Assembly (NCBI GenBank): GCA_031841125.1
Contig: JAJSSI010000016.1
Location: 186,001-250,000, forward strand
DNA: 64,000 nt
Direction of reading: 5' to 3'
DNA from: Acanthococcus lagerstroemiae
Lineage: Eukaryota > Arthropoda > Insecta > Hemiptera > Eriococcidae
Within the stretch, counting starts at the first letter, position 1. Each line of letters opens with the position of its first letter. Below are positions 34,086 to 44,280 of the stretch, one piece after another. The notes below the pieces were generated by a model. That model did no database searches and was not told the origin of the DNA. It saw nothing but the letters and a program-made list of their open reading frames with translations. The position numbers and the translations under genes are program-made.

Positions 34086-34614
34086 TCACTTTTGACACGA
34101 TCGGGATCCTTGTGATCACGATCTTCATTGTCAGCATGGTGGTCGTTCCCATTCCCAACATTGTTATTTGTAGCATCATAATCCTCTTCACAACACTCGC
34201 CTTCAGCTTCGAGTAGTACTGGCCTGGTTTGAATGCTTAGACTTACAACCTAAATATTGCAATAAACAGACATCTTTCAATTTTTCTCGTCAATAAAAAT
34301 TACCCCAAAGACACTAAATTTTTTCTTACCTACTTCCTTTTGCGGAAATATGTGCTTCGGGCTACTTGTCGCCCATTAATGTTAATACGGCATTTTTCGT
34401 TCTAAAAAATGAATCAATGTATCAATATATCGGCATCATTGTGTTAAGCTATACAACCTCGTCCTTCTTCTACGTTATCTCCCCTCCTTACTACAAGATA
34501 AGACAACGATATATTATGTGTTACACTGTATTCTCTGTTTTTCTGTTTTTCGCATATTACATTATTACGACTGTTTCACGTTATTCATTAGGGACTGAAA
34601 TCCAATGAAAATAG
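34086..34614. other. Unassigned spacer
   Basis: Probably decayed upstream piggyBac sequence (DNEDRDHKDPD-type acidic wording on minus at 34200-34090), but no conserved block is clear. Confidence 0.3.
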
Positions 34615-34770
34615 CTATTACTATTGGCTATAGCTAGTGACCTTGAAATCATTGACTAGATATTGATTAGCTATAGCTTTTTGTATGCAATTTGAATGGC
34701 TATTAGCTGGCTATTGGCTTAGTGCACAATGTAAAGACTATTAGCTATCAGCTATTGGCTATGAGCTTGC
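34615..34770. repeat. Cluster of CTATTRGCTA/TAGCTATAG words
   Basis: At least six copies of GCTATTGGCTA or GCTATAGCT-like words occur in 150 bp in both orientations. Together with the hairpin at 34944-35011 and the dispersed repeat at 34823-34915, it looks like one end of a MITE or hAT-like element. Confidence 0.6.
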
Positions 34771-34822
34771 TGCATTTTTGAATAGGGTAAGTGTGCTATG
34801 TTGTAACCAGTAATCAATTAGG

Positions 34823-34915
34823 GTTTTAACCTGCACTAGAGTGCGCTGCAAGATCACCAGAGCTGGTGTAAGCGAGGGGGGATGAATGGGTGATCATGTC
34901 TTCATATGTACATCA
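34823..34915 (-). repeat. Dispersed repeat, second copy of 12340-12435
   Basis: On the minus strand it shares GCAGCGCACTCTAGT, a CAGGTTNAAANCCNAAT stretch and the more distant ATCAC-CATTCAT words with 12340-12435. Identity is roughly 70-85 percent by eye. It contains no gene. Confidence 0.6.
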
Positions 34916-34943
34916 TGTACATTCTGCATTAGGGCCATTTTCA

Positions 34944-35011
34944 CTTGGCTTCTTTACAAGATACAAGCTAACAAGCTAGCTGGTGAGCTTGTAGGTTGTA
35001 AAGAAGCCAAG
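34944..35011. repeat. Hairpin with 26-bp arms (CTTGGCTTCTTTACAA...)
   Basis: Arms 34944-34969 and 34986-35011 pair with two mismatches around a 16-nt loop; the outer 16 bp are perfect. It could be a folded MITE end; transcription into a small-RNA precursor is possible but not shown. Confidence 0.8.
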
Positions 35012-35313
35012 ATTAACGCTTACGGATAAAATATCTCCATGATCACCTTTATACCATTGATAAGACGCAATAGTGCCAACAATTGAAACTCTTTAACTTT
35101 AATCCCCAATTCAAACCAGAAATACCATAGGTTCAGGCTTTTGAATCACGTTCTTGTTTTATAACAGAAAGAAATAAATAAAAATAATAAAGATTTACTC
35201 AGAATTAAGAAATTTATGATTTACACGAATGAAAAGGATATCATTTATGATATCTCTGCATTTGTTACCCTGTAAATAAAGAAATAGATAGAGAAAACGC
35301 CTTATATCTAAAA

Positions 35314-35517
35314 TCAAGCAACGATCTCGTTTTTTCTTCTTACATATTCTATCTCTTGACGACAAGCCAAAATAACATTCGGATTGGCATCATCATCGTG
35401 ATCTGGGTTATCAATACTAATTCCAGAGTTGTCGATCTTCACGAGACATTCGCTTTTGTCCGTTTCTTTGTTGTATCTAAAATACTCCCTAATTAAATCT
35501 TTTCTCGATTGTGGCAT
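35314..35517 (-). CDS. Small ORF, possible truncated BED-finger leader
   Basis: A 67-aa frame begins MPQSRKDLIREYFRYNKETD and continues KSECLVKIDNSG. The R-x-YF...E-T-x-K-x-x-C pattern resembles the start of BED zinc fingers of hAT-type transposases, but the second Cys and the His pair are missing. It is likely a truncated remnant; the identification is weak. Confidence 0.3.
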   Translation of the reverse strand: MPQSRKDLIREYFRYNKETDKSECLVKIDNSGISIDNPDHDDDANPNVILACRQEIEYVRRKNEIVA

Positions 35518-35674
35518 GATTTTGCTTCAATCAGATCACTGAACAGGAAACAAAAATTAATACAGATATACGTTTTCGAGCAACTCTTGAATATTCTTCA
35601 ACTAGGGATGAGAAAAATCGATAATTTTTGTTATTGATGATTACCACGACACTAGTCGATATAAGTATCTGGCT

Positions 35675-36061
35675 TCTAGATCTCTAAATTTTTCTCTTTG
35701 ATAATTCTGTAGACTCTACTCAAGCGTCGTTTTCTTTCGGCACGTGTGAGACGACGAATTGCGATTGTCGACGACGAACGAATTCTGGCTAGAACTCTGA
35801 CTTTTCTTCGACGAGGTGATACGTACGGACGTTTGGGTGGTTATATTCAAATTCCGAGTCAAAATGAACTAGTACACGTTCTAAAACAAAAGTGAAATCG
35901 TGGTTGTAGCTCGGGCGAACACGAGCAGGGATATTCCTGTCACTCTCAACCAAATAATGAATCATTCTGCATGAAAATGAAAAAGCATTAGTGAGATAAG
36001 AGTAGGATAACTCATTACAAAAAACACAATATTTTATGAAGTTATGACTATATGAGTACAA
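35675..36061 (-). other. Unrecognised minus-strand coding-like stretch
   Basis: A frame at about 35968-35789 after a plausible acceptor reads MIHYLVESDRNIPARVRPSY. An overlapping frame further on (about 35835-35675) is strongly basic: RRLTRAERKRRLSRVYR. I cannot name either. Overlapping open frames suggest old coding DNA, with no function inferred. Confidence 0.25.
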
Positions 36062-36807
36062 AAAAGTACTATAAAGCCATAAGTATCCATATAGAACGTA
36101 AGAGTAAACTTCGTACTTCGTACTTACCCATCTTGTTCCTCATATTACTTGGTACGCTGAGGCGTTATACATTCCGACACTTCAATTTTAAATAAAAATC
36201 ATACGCTCGAATAGTCACGTTTACATCAGCGCTAAATAGTTCAAAAAATTCCGATTTTAACTTTTGGGTTTTAAGGCGTACATTCACGTGAAAGAGAGGG
36301 GAAACCTGATGCTGCGATGCCACGAAAAAAGAAAAACAAAAAGAAAAGAAGGTGAAAACTCGATTTTCATGGTTTGAAAATTTTGTTATCGATAAGACTG
36401 AGCTTTATCTATTTTTATTATTAGCTGAAATCGATTTATTCATTGTTTTCTTGCAGCACGGTCCGCTATGGCCATAGAATTCAATAGCTGGATAGAGAGA
36501 TCACTTGACATATTTGTGTGTCGACCTTCCTCATCAAAATTGCAGTCATCGTCGATATTTGTCTTGGTGAATTAATTATGGTACTAAGCAGCCCCAGTAA
36601 ATTAAAAGTGACACAAGGTAACTGTAAGAAGAAAATAAATAATTCACACATTGTTAGTATGAGAAAAATTTATGCAAGAGTTGTTATTATTAATTTTACA
36701 CATAAACATTTAACTAAATACTTACCTATATAATCTAAAAAAACTTTACAAATACAGAGTTTAGAACCTACTCAATATTAGTTCAACAATGTAGGTACTG
36801 TGCTATA
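36062..36807. other. Unassigned AT-rich spacer
   Basis: An AAAGTGACACA word at about 36606 resembles the motif cluster at 32.9-33.1 kb, but it is single. No coding is seen. Confidence 0.35.
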
Positions 36808-36811
36808 ATTT

Positions 36812-36849
36812 TGAGAGAGAGAGAGAGAGAAAGAAAGAAAGAAAGAAAG
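36812..36849. repeat. (GA)n/(GAAA)n microsatellite
   Basis: GAGA units grade into GAAA units. It immediately precedes the left copy of the direct repeat bounding the GC-rich island. Confidence 0.9.
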
Positions 36850-38062
36850 TTGCCCCTTTCGACGGATCCAGGGGCATTACAAATATGGCATCCACCCTTT
36901 GTGGCCATTCCAACTAATCAAAATTCCAAATTAAACGAATCTCTGTTCGGGGTCCCCTTTCTTCCTTCTTTGTAGGGTTGCTGAGGTGCTGATAGGGGAG
37001 CCTGTCTTGGCATTGCTTGGTTTCTTGGGGATGGGTTTGCGCTTCCTGGGTCTTCTGCCTGCGGTGGTCTGGGGGGCTCCTGATGGGCTGACATGAGTTT
37101 GAGGGAGAGTATTGTCGGCCGAGGTACCTGTAGCTGCTTCAGTGCGGTGCAACCGCATTGGGTGCGATGCAGCCGGTGGTTGTTTACGCCTCAGTCAAGG
37201 CGGTTAATCGCTCATTCGTTATCCGGCTGGTATGGGTCGTGTCGGGTCGCTTTCCTACTGGTAGACTGGCCTGGGGCATTCCTGTGCCTGTCCAGGCGGG
37301 TTGTTGCTGGACCTCTCATGGTCCGCCCCGGATGGCGACAGGCTACTCGGTGCCTTGGAACTGGGTGTAGGATCTCGAAGAACAGGGGGTCTGGACCAGT
37401 CATGGGTCCGTATCAGTATGTGGTGGGATGATATGCGTGTCGCTCTGTGGCCAAGTGGTCAAGTACCCATTACGCAGTCCTTGCATTTGGGTGCGGGCCC
37501 AACGAGTGCTTGAAGCTAGTGATACTCGCTAATCCCCTTAATATCCTAGCGAACTCGGCGACAACAGTGCCAACAAAGGTGGAAAGCGCGCCCTGTAACC
37601 CTGCCAGTTCATGGGAACAGGGTGTGTTACCCCACCAGTATCAATCAAAAAAATGGCACTGTGTATGTGCACACCGCTGGCCGTTTACTCAGCGTTGTGA
37701 AACACGCGGCTAGTAAGCGAGCCGCAGCGGCGCGTACTGTTTGGCATAGAGAAGGAAAAACTCTAACGCAAAAAACCGTTCGGAAAGCGAGGGTAAGCTA
37801 TCCCGACTAGCCCTACCCAAGGTCGCCCATCAGAATATGGCACCTAAAGGTGTGAGAGTGAGTGGCCATAGTTCAGAAAGCGGCTCTCCCTAACGCTGCC
37901 ATGGGTGGGGGTCTTGGGGATGTGGAACTGTTACTGGGAGGTGTCTGACCCTGTGGCACCTTTTGATGCCACGGTAGAGGTAGTAAGGGCCTCTGGGTGG
38001 ACAGATTTGCTCCCTTTTGGCGGATTCAGGGGCAGTAGAGATATGGTATCCACACTTGATTC
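36850..38062. mobile_element. GC-rich island between direct repeats, unclassified element
   Basis: About 1.2 kb with much higher GC than its surroundings. The left edge (36851-36900: TTGCCCCTTTCGACGGATCC then CAGGGGCATTAC, ATATGGCATCCAC) and the right edge (38008-38057: TTTGCTCCCTTTTGGCGG then CAGGGGCAGTAG, ATATGGTATCCAC) are direct repeats. Overlapping frames on both strands have no motif. The composition and the structured look suggest the 5' UTR/ORF1 region of a site-specific LINE or a tandem unit; I cannot classify it. Confidence 0.45.
37446..37512 (+). other. tRNA-like pol III promoter boxes, possible SINE head
   Basis: GTGGCCAAGTGGTCAAG at 37446-37462 matches a Ser/Leu-type A box, and GGTGCGGGCCC about 30 nt later is B-box-like with two or three changes. 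The flanks do not fold into a full cloverleaf as far as I can see, so this is at most a tRNA-derived SINE or a chance match. Confidence 0.3.
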
Positions 38063-38577
38063 AAAATTATAACTCCAACCACCTGACTAGGCAGTAACAT
38101 CAAGCCGACTCAGGGGACAATGGACTTTGTGGGAAGCGCTGAAGCTGCCAAGCTCCTTCACGTCCGGCTAACCGGTTTATATATGCGGTTCCTAACGCGA
38201 TGTACTTGTCAGACAATATACCGTGTACGTAATTGAGTTATCTAACTTTTTGGAAACACCAAACTTAACAGTATGATCGCTGTTGGCAATTTGCAAGCCT
38301 TCCTTCATAGGACGAGTGAAATCGCCCACATGATAACTATACCCTCCAGCATAATTTTCATGTTTACTGAAAAAAATAACAGTCAGTTTTTTTGTTTTTT
38401 TTTTAATGTTCACAAGCCTAACTCCCACTTCCTCACTTCCCGTTCAATCGATTGACCCCAAAATCTAATCAGTTCTGTTCTGCCACGCGGTGAACAACAT
38501 CTCAATAAAATATTGTTGAATTTCGATCATACATAAATATAAATACATACGAATACGTACATACAGTCCATACACAT
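38063..38577. other. Unassigned spacer
   Basis: Possibly decayed 3' part of the CACTA-like gene to the right. A minus frame (38428-38192) has YHVGDFTRPMKEG, without a recognised motif. Confidence 0.3.
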
Positions 38578-39680
38578 TTACACGGCGACGACTCTCTCAC
38601 GATTGATGCCGCGACACTCCTCGCCGTTGAACTTCAAAATCACTGGTCCCATATGCAACAATATTTGGCGCACTTCTTTTCCCCTGTAATGCGTGTATTC
38701 ATCAAGCGCACGAGGTTTTCTCTCAAGCGTGAAGGCGCAATGAGGAACGGATTTCTTACTCCAGTAGTCCAAAGACCAAGTAACTTTGTACGTCCAACTC
38801 CTAAATCAAGAATATGCAGTGAATCCAGAACCATTTGTCTAATGATATCAAAATATGGAATTTTCAGCAATGCAGTACTCTTGCTGTTCTCACATTGCGA
38901 AGATGCCCTTCACTTCTTCTATTGTTCGAGGAGCAGCATCTATTTCTGGGAAATAAATTCTTCGATTAATGTATTTACCATGAGCGTGACATCGATAACA
39001 ACCATCATAGGAGTTGAATAAAGGAAGAGACAGAATGAAATTCCTAGCCGGACTGTCAGTGTGGCCACAGTATAAACGCAGTTTATATGCCTTCTTTTGA
39101 AACATTATCGTATCACCATTTTTATGTATAGCCAACATCTCATTCACAAAATCTTATAGAAATAAATTTGCATCTGGTGGCTTAGATTTACCATAGTGTA
39201 AGGCAACTGGAAAGACTGGATGCTCAGAAAATGATGTTAAAACTGGCCATATCTCCTTTTTTGCATTGTCAAATGAAGACACTCCATCAACATTTATTTC
39301 CAAATTCAAGTGAGTGGCATCACGATCAAAAGATGCTAGACCAATATTTATTGCATTCTGAACGCCAAAATAAATATGTTGGCTCAGTCTATTACTGTGA
39401 CTCAAAAGCTCCGGAAAGTTGGTCTTAACTCTTATCACCACCATTATAATTATTGTCATCATTCAAATTGCCATTCTCAATAACAGTGACATGACCTTCA
39501 GTAGAAACCATAAATTGTTTGACATTGAAATTTGGATACGGACCAACGGCTGTTCTGAAAGTAGCAGGAAGTTGAAGAATTTCTTGAGGATATTTATATC
39601 ATCTTCGTAAAACTTGAAGGATGCGGTCAATCTTTGAATGCTCAAGATTCAGTTCCACAAACAATTGAAATAATCTCCAA
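38578..39680 (-). pseudogene. CACTA-like transposase (Tnp2-type), multiply broken
   Basis: The order on the minus strand follows the family: LPATFRTAVGPYPNFNVK (about 39570-39510), INVDGVSSFDNAKKEIWPVL and FPVALHYGKSKPPDANLFL (39462-39154), YKLRLYCGHTDSPARNFIL with SYDGCYRCHAHGKY and IYFPEIDAAPRT (39147-38890), then FDIIRQMVLDSLHILDLGV (38870-38640) and LRENLVRLMNTRI. C-x2-CHAHG is the internal zinc-like group, and DSLHxLDLG precedes the C-terminal domain. Four frame changes and stops near 39463, 39150, 38880 and 38640 show it is dead. It shares its N-terminal blocks with the fragment at 31.3-31.9 kb. Confidence 0.75.
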
Positions 39681-40199
39681 TTTCCTATTTCCTCGTCACC
39701 TGAACCATCACCTTTTGCCAGAAACATGTCAAGTGAAGCATAATATGTATGTAAGATGAATTAGCAACGCGTCTTCAAAAATAATATAGTATATGGATGA
39801 ATACAGGACAGTAAGAATGACTTCAGACTGCCTACAGCAGGGATCCTAATTACTTGAAAAATATTGTTAGAAGAAGGGAAAATATAGCGCAACGGGAAAT
39901 TGAATAATTGAAGAAATCAGACTATTCTTTTCACTTTTTAATTGCTTGATAGAAGTCATTCTGAAAGAGTTGAGGAAAAAATGCAAACCAGGGGGGGGGG
40001 TGACATGTTCAAGTGCCTATTTATGGTGAGCAGGAAAGAATATGAGATCCTGCCCAGTCCTAAAGCAAGGTGTCTTCTCCCCCCCCCTTTATTTTAAATA
40101 TTGTAAAATTTTTATAATTCTTTCGCAATGGCTACCTAAGATCCAGCGATTGTTTATTGACTTGTCCATTAAAGATCCAAGACGGCCTCACATTGCGGT
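39681..40199. other. Non-coding spacer with G10 and C9 runs
   Basis: It has a homopolymer G run at 39991-40000 and a C run at 40079-40087. No gene is recognised. Confidence 0.5.
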
Positions 40200-40235
40200 G
40201 TTCGCGACGATTGCTTTAATTACGATGACCCGGAG

Positions 40236-40460
40236 CTATGTGCAAGAATGGACGAACCCTCTTCTTCCCTTCCCTTCATGATACCACCCGAGTTCCCCCA
40301 GATATTTTTCCAATTCCATTTTGTTTAGGGTAGTCAGACTTAGTATTTTTTTTTGTGCCGCTGGCTCTGCATCTAGTAATTGCATGCTCCGGGGTATCGT
40401 TCTCAGCATTACAAGCATTACATGTACTATTTTCTTTAATTTTAAATCTATAGCGATGGT
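40236..40460 (-). pseudogene. LINE C-terminal zinc-knuckle fragment
   Basis: Minus-strand YRFKIKENSTCNACN followed by AENDTPEHAITRCRA forms a C-x2-C-x7-H-x4-C cluster. It is typical of the C-terminus of R1/I-like LINE reverse transcriptases. A shifted frame then reads LTTLNKMELEKYLGELG and RRGFVHS, the usual terminal helix. Nothing upstream remains, because the Harbinger remnant starts at once. Confidence 0.5.
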
Positions 40461-40463
40461 GGC

Positions 40464-41078
40464 GTGTTTTCTGAGTCCCCTATGGGTAGACGTATTACAG
40501 AAGAAAAAGCGAATTTACCCCTTCACAAAATTACTTTACCAAATAATACACTTGCGATTCCTGCATTTTTTGTCGCAGACCAAGCGTTCCCCCTATCAAA
40601 GCGTATTATGAGACCATATCCTGGTAAACAATTAAGCAGAGGGGAGCAAATATTCAACTACCGTTTGTCACGAGCGAGGGATCTCATTGAAAACTCTTTC
40701 GGTATACTCACCATGAGATGGAAAATTTTCCGAGCTCCGATTCATGTTAGAGATGTACGTGATATTGACAACATCGTACTTAGCATTGTATGCTTACACA
40801 ATTATTTACAAAATGCAAATAATGAATTTACTGAAAATGAAAAATTATATTGCCCTAAACATGTAATTGATCATTATGATGCGAAGGGCACAGCTGTACC
40901 TGGCAGATGGAGGTCTAAACCAAATGGCTTTTTACCTATCGTGCCAGAAAACCCCAAAAAAACGTCTGCAGAAGTATATACGTATCGCCAGATACTGCAA
41001 AACTTCTTTGAATCCGATAAAAGTTGTCCATGGCAGGACTTATATATTGACCGAGGAGTGCATTCTACATCGGGGTAG
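40464..41078 (+). pseudogene. Harbinger (PIF/HARBI1-like) transposase, C-terminal half
   Basis: A 204-codon open frame contains ESPMGRRITEEKANLPL, FFVADQAFPLSKRIMRPYPG, IFNYRLSRARDLIENSFGIL, RWKIFRAPI and IVLSIVCLHNYL. These are the last catalytic block (AD-x-AF and the NYRLSRARxxxExxFGI helix with its catalytic Glu) and the C-terminus of the DDE_Tnp_4 family. The N-terminal HTH and first catalytic Asp are missing, so it is 5' truncated although this frame is unbroken. A BESS-type partner lies convergently at 41.7-41.9 kb, the common two-gene plan of Harbinger elements. Confidence 0.85.
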
Positions 41079-41394
41079 TGTATGTTATGTTCTAGTTTCA
41101 AAACATCGAAAATATTCAATTTTGCAGGACATAAGTAACAAAGCACCCATTTATTTATTTATTTATGGATTTGTCTGCAATAAAACATGAAAAACTGATT
41201 TACTTATTCATTCAGATTCATGACCTGAGAACATATAACTTGATAAAATTCATCTTACCCATACTTAATTAAAAATAGGAAATTACGCACAAATATTAAA
41301 AGAGTCGTTAGTCAATTACTGGAAGACAAATTAAATCGAAAAAAAAACAAAAAAAACACGCATTCTGTAAGTCAATGGTCCAGAATTCCCAAAG

Positions 41395-41680
41395 AATGAT
41401 TACGAATTATTAGGGTTATTGCAAAATTCGAATTCTCCTCAGACCACAGACCTGTGCTCTGTACAGTTAAAAGTATAAACAAGATAGCAAAGAAAACCCG
41501 CCAAGATCTAGATACTAACAAAACAATCTCAGTTAGCGTTAGACAAGAAGCCGAAAAGTTTATAGTCGACGCTGTCGACCAGACTGACTGGACTAAACTG
41601 AATACTAATAATCATACGGAAAAGCAGCAGGGAACTTCGAATTCAACCACCCCAAAATTATTAGTAGGAAGCACCTTTCA
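41395..41680 (+). pseudogene. RTE-type LINE, end of endonuclease domain
   Basis: The frame reads IRVIAKFEFSSDHRPVLCTV, then KTRQDLDTNKTISVSV and AVDQTDWTKLNT. FxxSSDHRPV is the terminal catalytic motif of APE endonucleases in RTE-like LINEs, followed by the usual helical linker. It is a short internal fragment inserted between the Harbinger transposase and its BESS partner. Confidence 0.6.
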
Positions 41681-41712
41681 GAATGCGGGTTCTTTCTTGA
41701 TATCTACTAGTG

Positions 41713-41935
41713 TTATATATTGTATAAAATTGCCATAATTGCCTTTTTTTTTTCCATTTGACCATTTTCTGGTAACTTTTTCAGTTCAGCTGCCACCAAC
41801 GCAGCAAACTGGTCTTCAATACAACTTGATGATGCACCACCGTTATTTCTTTTTTCCCTGTAATATCTCATCATTTCGGAGCTTAACGCCGCAAATTCTT
41901 GGTCCAAAGGATCTGGTTTCTTTATCTTTCTGAAG
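41713..41935 (-). CDS. BESS-motif protein fragment, Harbinger partner
   Basis: The exon after an acceptor at about 41940 reads DPLDQEFAALSSEMMRYYRE, then SCIEDQFAALVAAELKKLPE and KKKAIMAILYNI. D-x-FA...AAELKKLP followed by a basic helix is the BESS dimerisation motif that ends MADF-BESS proteins. The upstream MADF exon is not visible. The gene is convergent with the Harbinger transposase (stop 41078) and only separated by the RTE fragment, so I infer it belonged to that element. Confidence 0.65.
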
Positions 41936-41940
41936 TTACC

Positions 41941-42324
41941 TAAAATAGCAAAATAATGTCAATGTCTGTTGGATAATATTTTGCTATAGACGGCAAGTGT
42001 GTATACATATATTCACGAAGTAACAAACTACAAACGTTAACTATCATACACAATCTGATAAGAGTAGGGGAGAGTTCCCTATTATGGAATAGCATCTTTG
42101 TTTCCCCCATAGCTCCCCCCCTAAAATACATATCGATCTCGAATTTGCACTAAAAGACGCCTAAAGGACCAAATTATACCATACTAAAAGCTCAACTTAT
42201 TCCGGCTCTTCTTCTTCTTGCTATAAAGAGAAAAACAAAATGGCGAATTTCGAAAGTGAAAAAAAGTGGACGCCAAATATGGAATACTTTGTTTATTACG
42301 AAAATAATCAATTATATACACGAA
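41941..42324. other. Unassigned spacer
   Basis: No motif is recognised; it presumably contains decayed upstream sequence of the BESS gene. Confidence 0.35.
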
Positions 42325-44280
42325 TTAGGTGCAGAATTCGCACGTGAAGCCTCCCATACCCTCCTCGTATCCTGCACACTCCTCATGCGCCCACCTCAGA
42401 CAATCCCCTCCACACTGTACCCACTTCTCCCCAGGTTGATCCAAAAACTTCGTGTTACAATATAAACATTTTGGATTTTGCTCGCCTGAGGAGGTACCAC
42501 GGTTGCTCTCGCACTCGTTCTCGCTTTCTGACTCGCTTCCACTGCTCGAGCTGCTCTCATACTCGCTCTCACTCGCTGAGCTATCCTCAGATTCAACTTC
42601 TTGTGAGGCGATCTTGCGTTTTTTTTAAAGCAACATTTGAACTGTGTTCTGTAGAATCGGTGGTAGCTGCATGTTTCGTTGAACTATTGGCTGGAGTGTG
42701 TTCCGACGTGGGCTGAGCTTTTGGTGATCTACCCACACGCTTTTTCGGAGCATCAGTTGAAGAGGGGTCTGGAGTTGGCGCAGTTTTTAGCGGTCTACCT
42801 ACACGTCCCCGCTTGGAATTCTTCAAAGTTCCACTTTGTGCAGCTTTCTCGGCGAGTCGTGCAGCTTTTTTGGCTTCCGTAGCAGCACGGAGGCTTACAG
42901 AATCTGTCAAAGCATTTTTGTATGGAGACGTTGTTAAAATTTCGCACTTCGAAGCAGGTCTACCTCTCGTTCCAGTTTTCTTCTCTGCTAGACGAGGAAT
43001 CGGTCGAATTGTTTCAGGTGTAATCAAAAATGGAGAAGTCGAAGAAGCCGAAGAAGTTGATGAATTTAACGAATCCACTAATTTACGTGATAGGCCTACG
43101 GATGCCGCAGGTGTTGAATTGACCAAAACAAGAGATGAAGTCGGCGTCATCATCATAGAAGGATCTGAAAAGTTACAAAAGTTATTTACCTTGCCATAGC
43201 ATGATTGACGTATGCTTAAGTAGCTACGGGAAAAAAGTTTTACCTGCTGCGTCTGGGTTCGCTACTGCATTAGGTGTCGTCTGAGACGAAGCTGTCTGCA
43301 GCCTCTCTTGAATAATTCTAGGATTCGTTTCACAAACAGACTGCATAACGGCGGCAGCGGCCATTTGACGAGCTCTCTGCTGATCTTCAAAATTTTTAGC
43401 GGCTGCGGCAGCAGCTTCTGCAGCAGCGGCTAATCGGCGAGCTTTTGCTTCCAACTTTAGGCGTTTTTTACGTTCTTTTTCTTCTGCATAGTCCGCGACA
43501 GTGAAAATATTCGGCTTGAAAGGTACAATACCGCTAGCTGTGAAGCCACTTTCGCTGTTGCCGTACGAAGCTGCCAATTTGAACGCCGCACCGAATAATT
43601 TAACGACGTCGCACTGCTCCACTGGTCTTTGAAATTCACTCATAAATTTGCGAATCTCTTCGCTGTAATACGTTTTTAACGGACCCACAAACGCGACATC
43701 GAGCGGTTGGAGGCGGTGGCTGGTGTGAGGTGGAATGGAAATGATCGTGACGTGATTAGTGCGAGCCAGTTGTGTAACATCTAAGTTTTGTGTATGGCTG
43801 TAATTCCAGCTAAGATCAATAGAACAGGATCATCTGTGGTAGGTTTGCTCCATTTTAAGAAGTGATGGAACCAATCTGTAAAAATCCACGTCTGTATCCA
43901 GCCACTTTTATGACATCTAAATTATAAAACACAGAAACGCTTTGATTAAACACCTAGGCCATGTAAAGTTCAGAAATAAATTCTCTCAATAAATTAAAAT
44001 TCGAACCTAAATTCAGTGCCAATTGGAGCTCCATCTTTGAACGAATTTTGTATTTTTTTGGATGGGAACACAATCAACGGTGGAATAAAAGAGCCAGTCG
44101 CGTTCATCGAACATACTATGGTGATTAACGAACCTCGCTCGGCAGATGAAAGAACTCCAATTTGTTTCTTCCCTTTCAGACCAATAATCAGTGGGTTCTT
44201 TGATTGAATAATGGTGAGACCAGTTTCGTCCACATTGTAGATGCGATGCGCCGAAAATTTCACTTTCACGGAAAGTACAA
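42325..44280 (-). pseudogene. pogo/Tigger-like transposase with C-terminal PHD-like zinc finger
   Basis: Minus strand: FSAHRIYNVDETGLTIIQ (first catalytic Asp) and GSLITIVCSMNATGSFIPP (44280-43994), SGWIQTWIFTDWFHHF, then IPPHTSHRLQPLDVAFVG (about 43740), YYSEEIRKFMSEFQRP and ASGIVPFKPNIF (to 43224), an Ala/Lys-rich coil, PETIRPIPRLAEKK with AT-hook-like RGRVGRP (43156-42593), an acidic Ser/Glu stretch, and CLYCNTKF ... WVQC ... WAHEECAGY ... CEFC (to stop 42325). The last is a PHD-like C4HC3 finger. Breaks: a gap at 43990-43690 where LLILDG reads LLILAG (second Asp lost) plus a frame change, and a one-base shift in an eight-base A run at about 42627. Confidence 0.8.

Noticed and set aside
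34944..35011. microRNA precursor
   Set aside because: The hairpin sits among MITE-like repeats and there is no evidence of processing or conservation.
37446..37512. A real tRNA gene
   Set aside because: A and B boxes are present only approximately and I could not form acceptor and anticodon stems, so only a SINE-like head is proposed.
36931..37810. Several overlapping open frames on both strands in the GC-rich island
   Set aside because: High GC lengthens chance ORFs; none shows a domain and they overlap one another.
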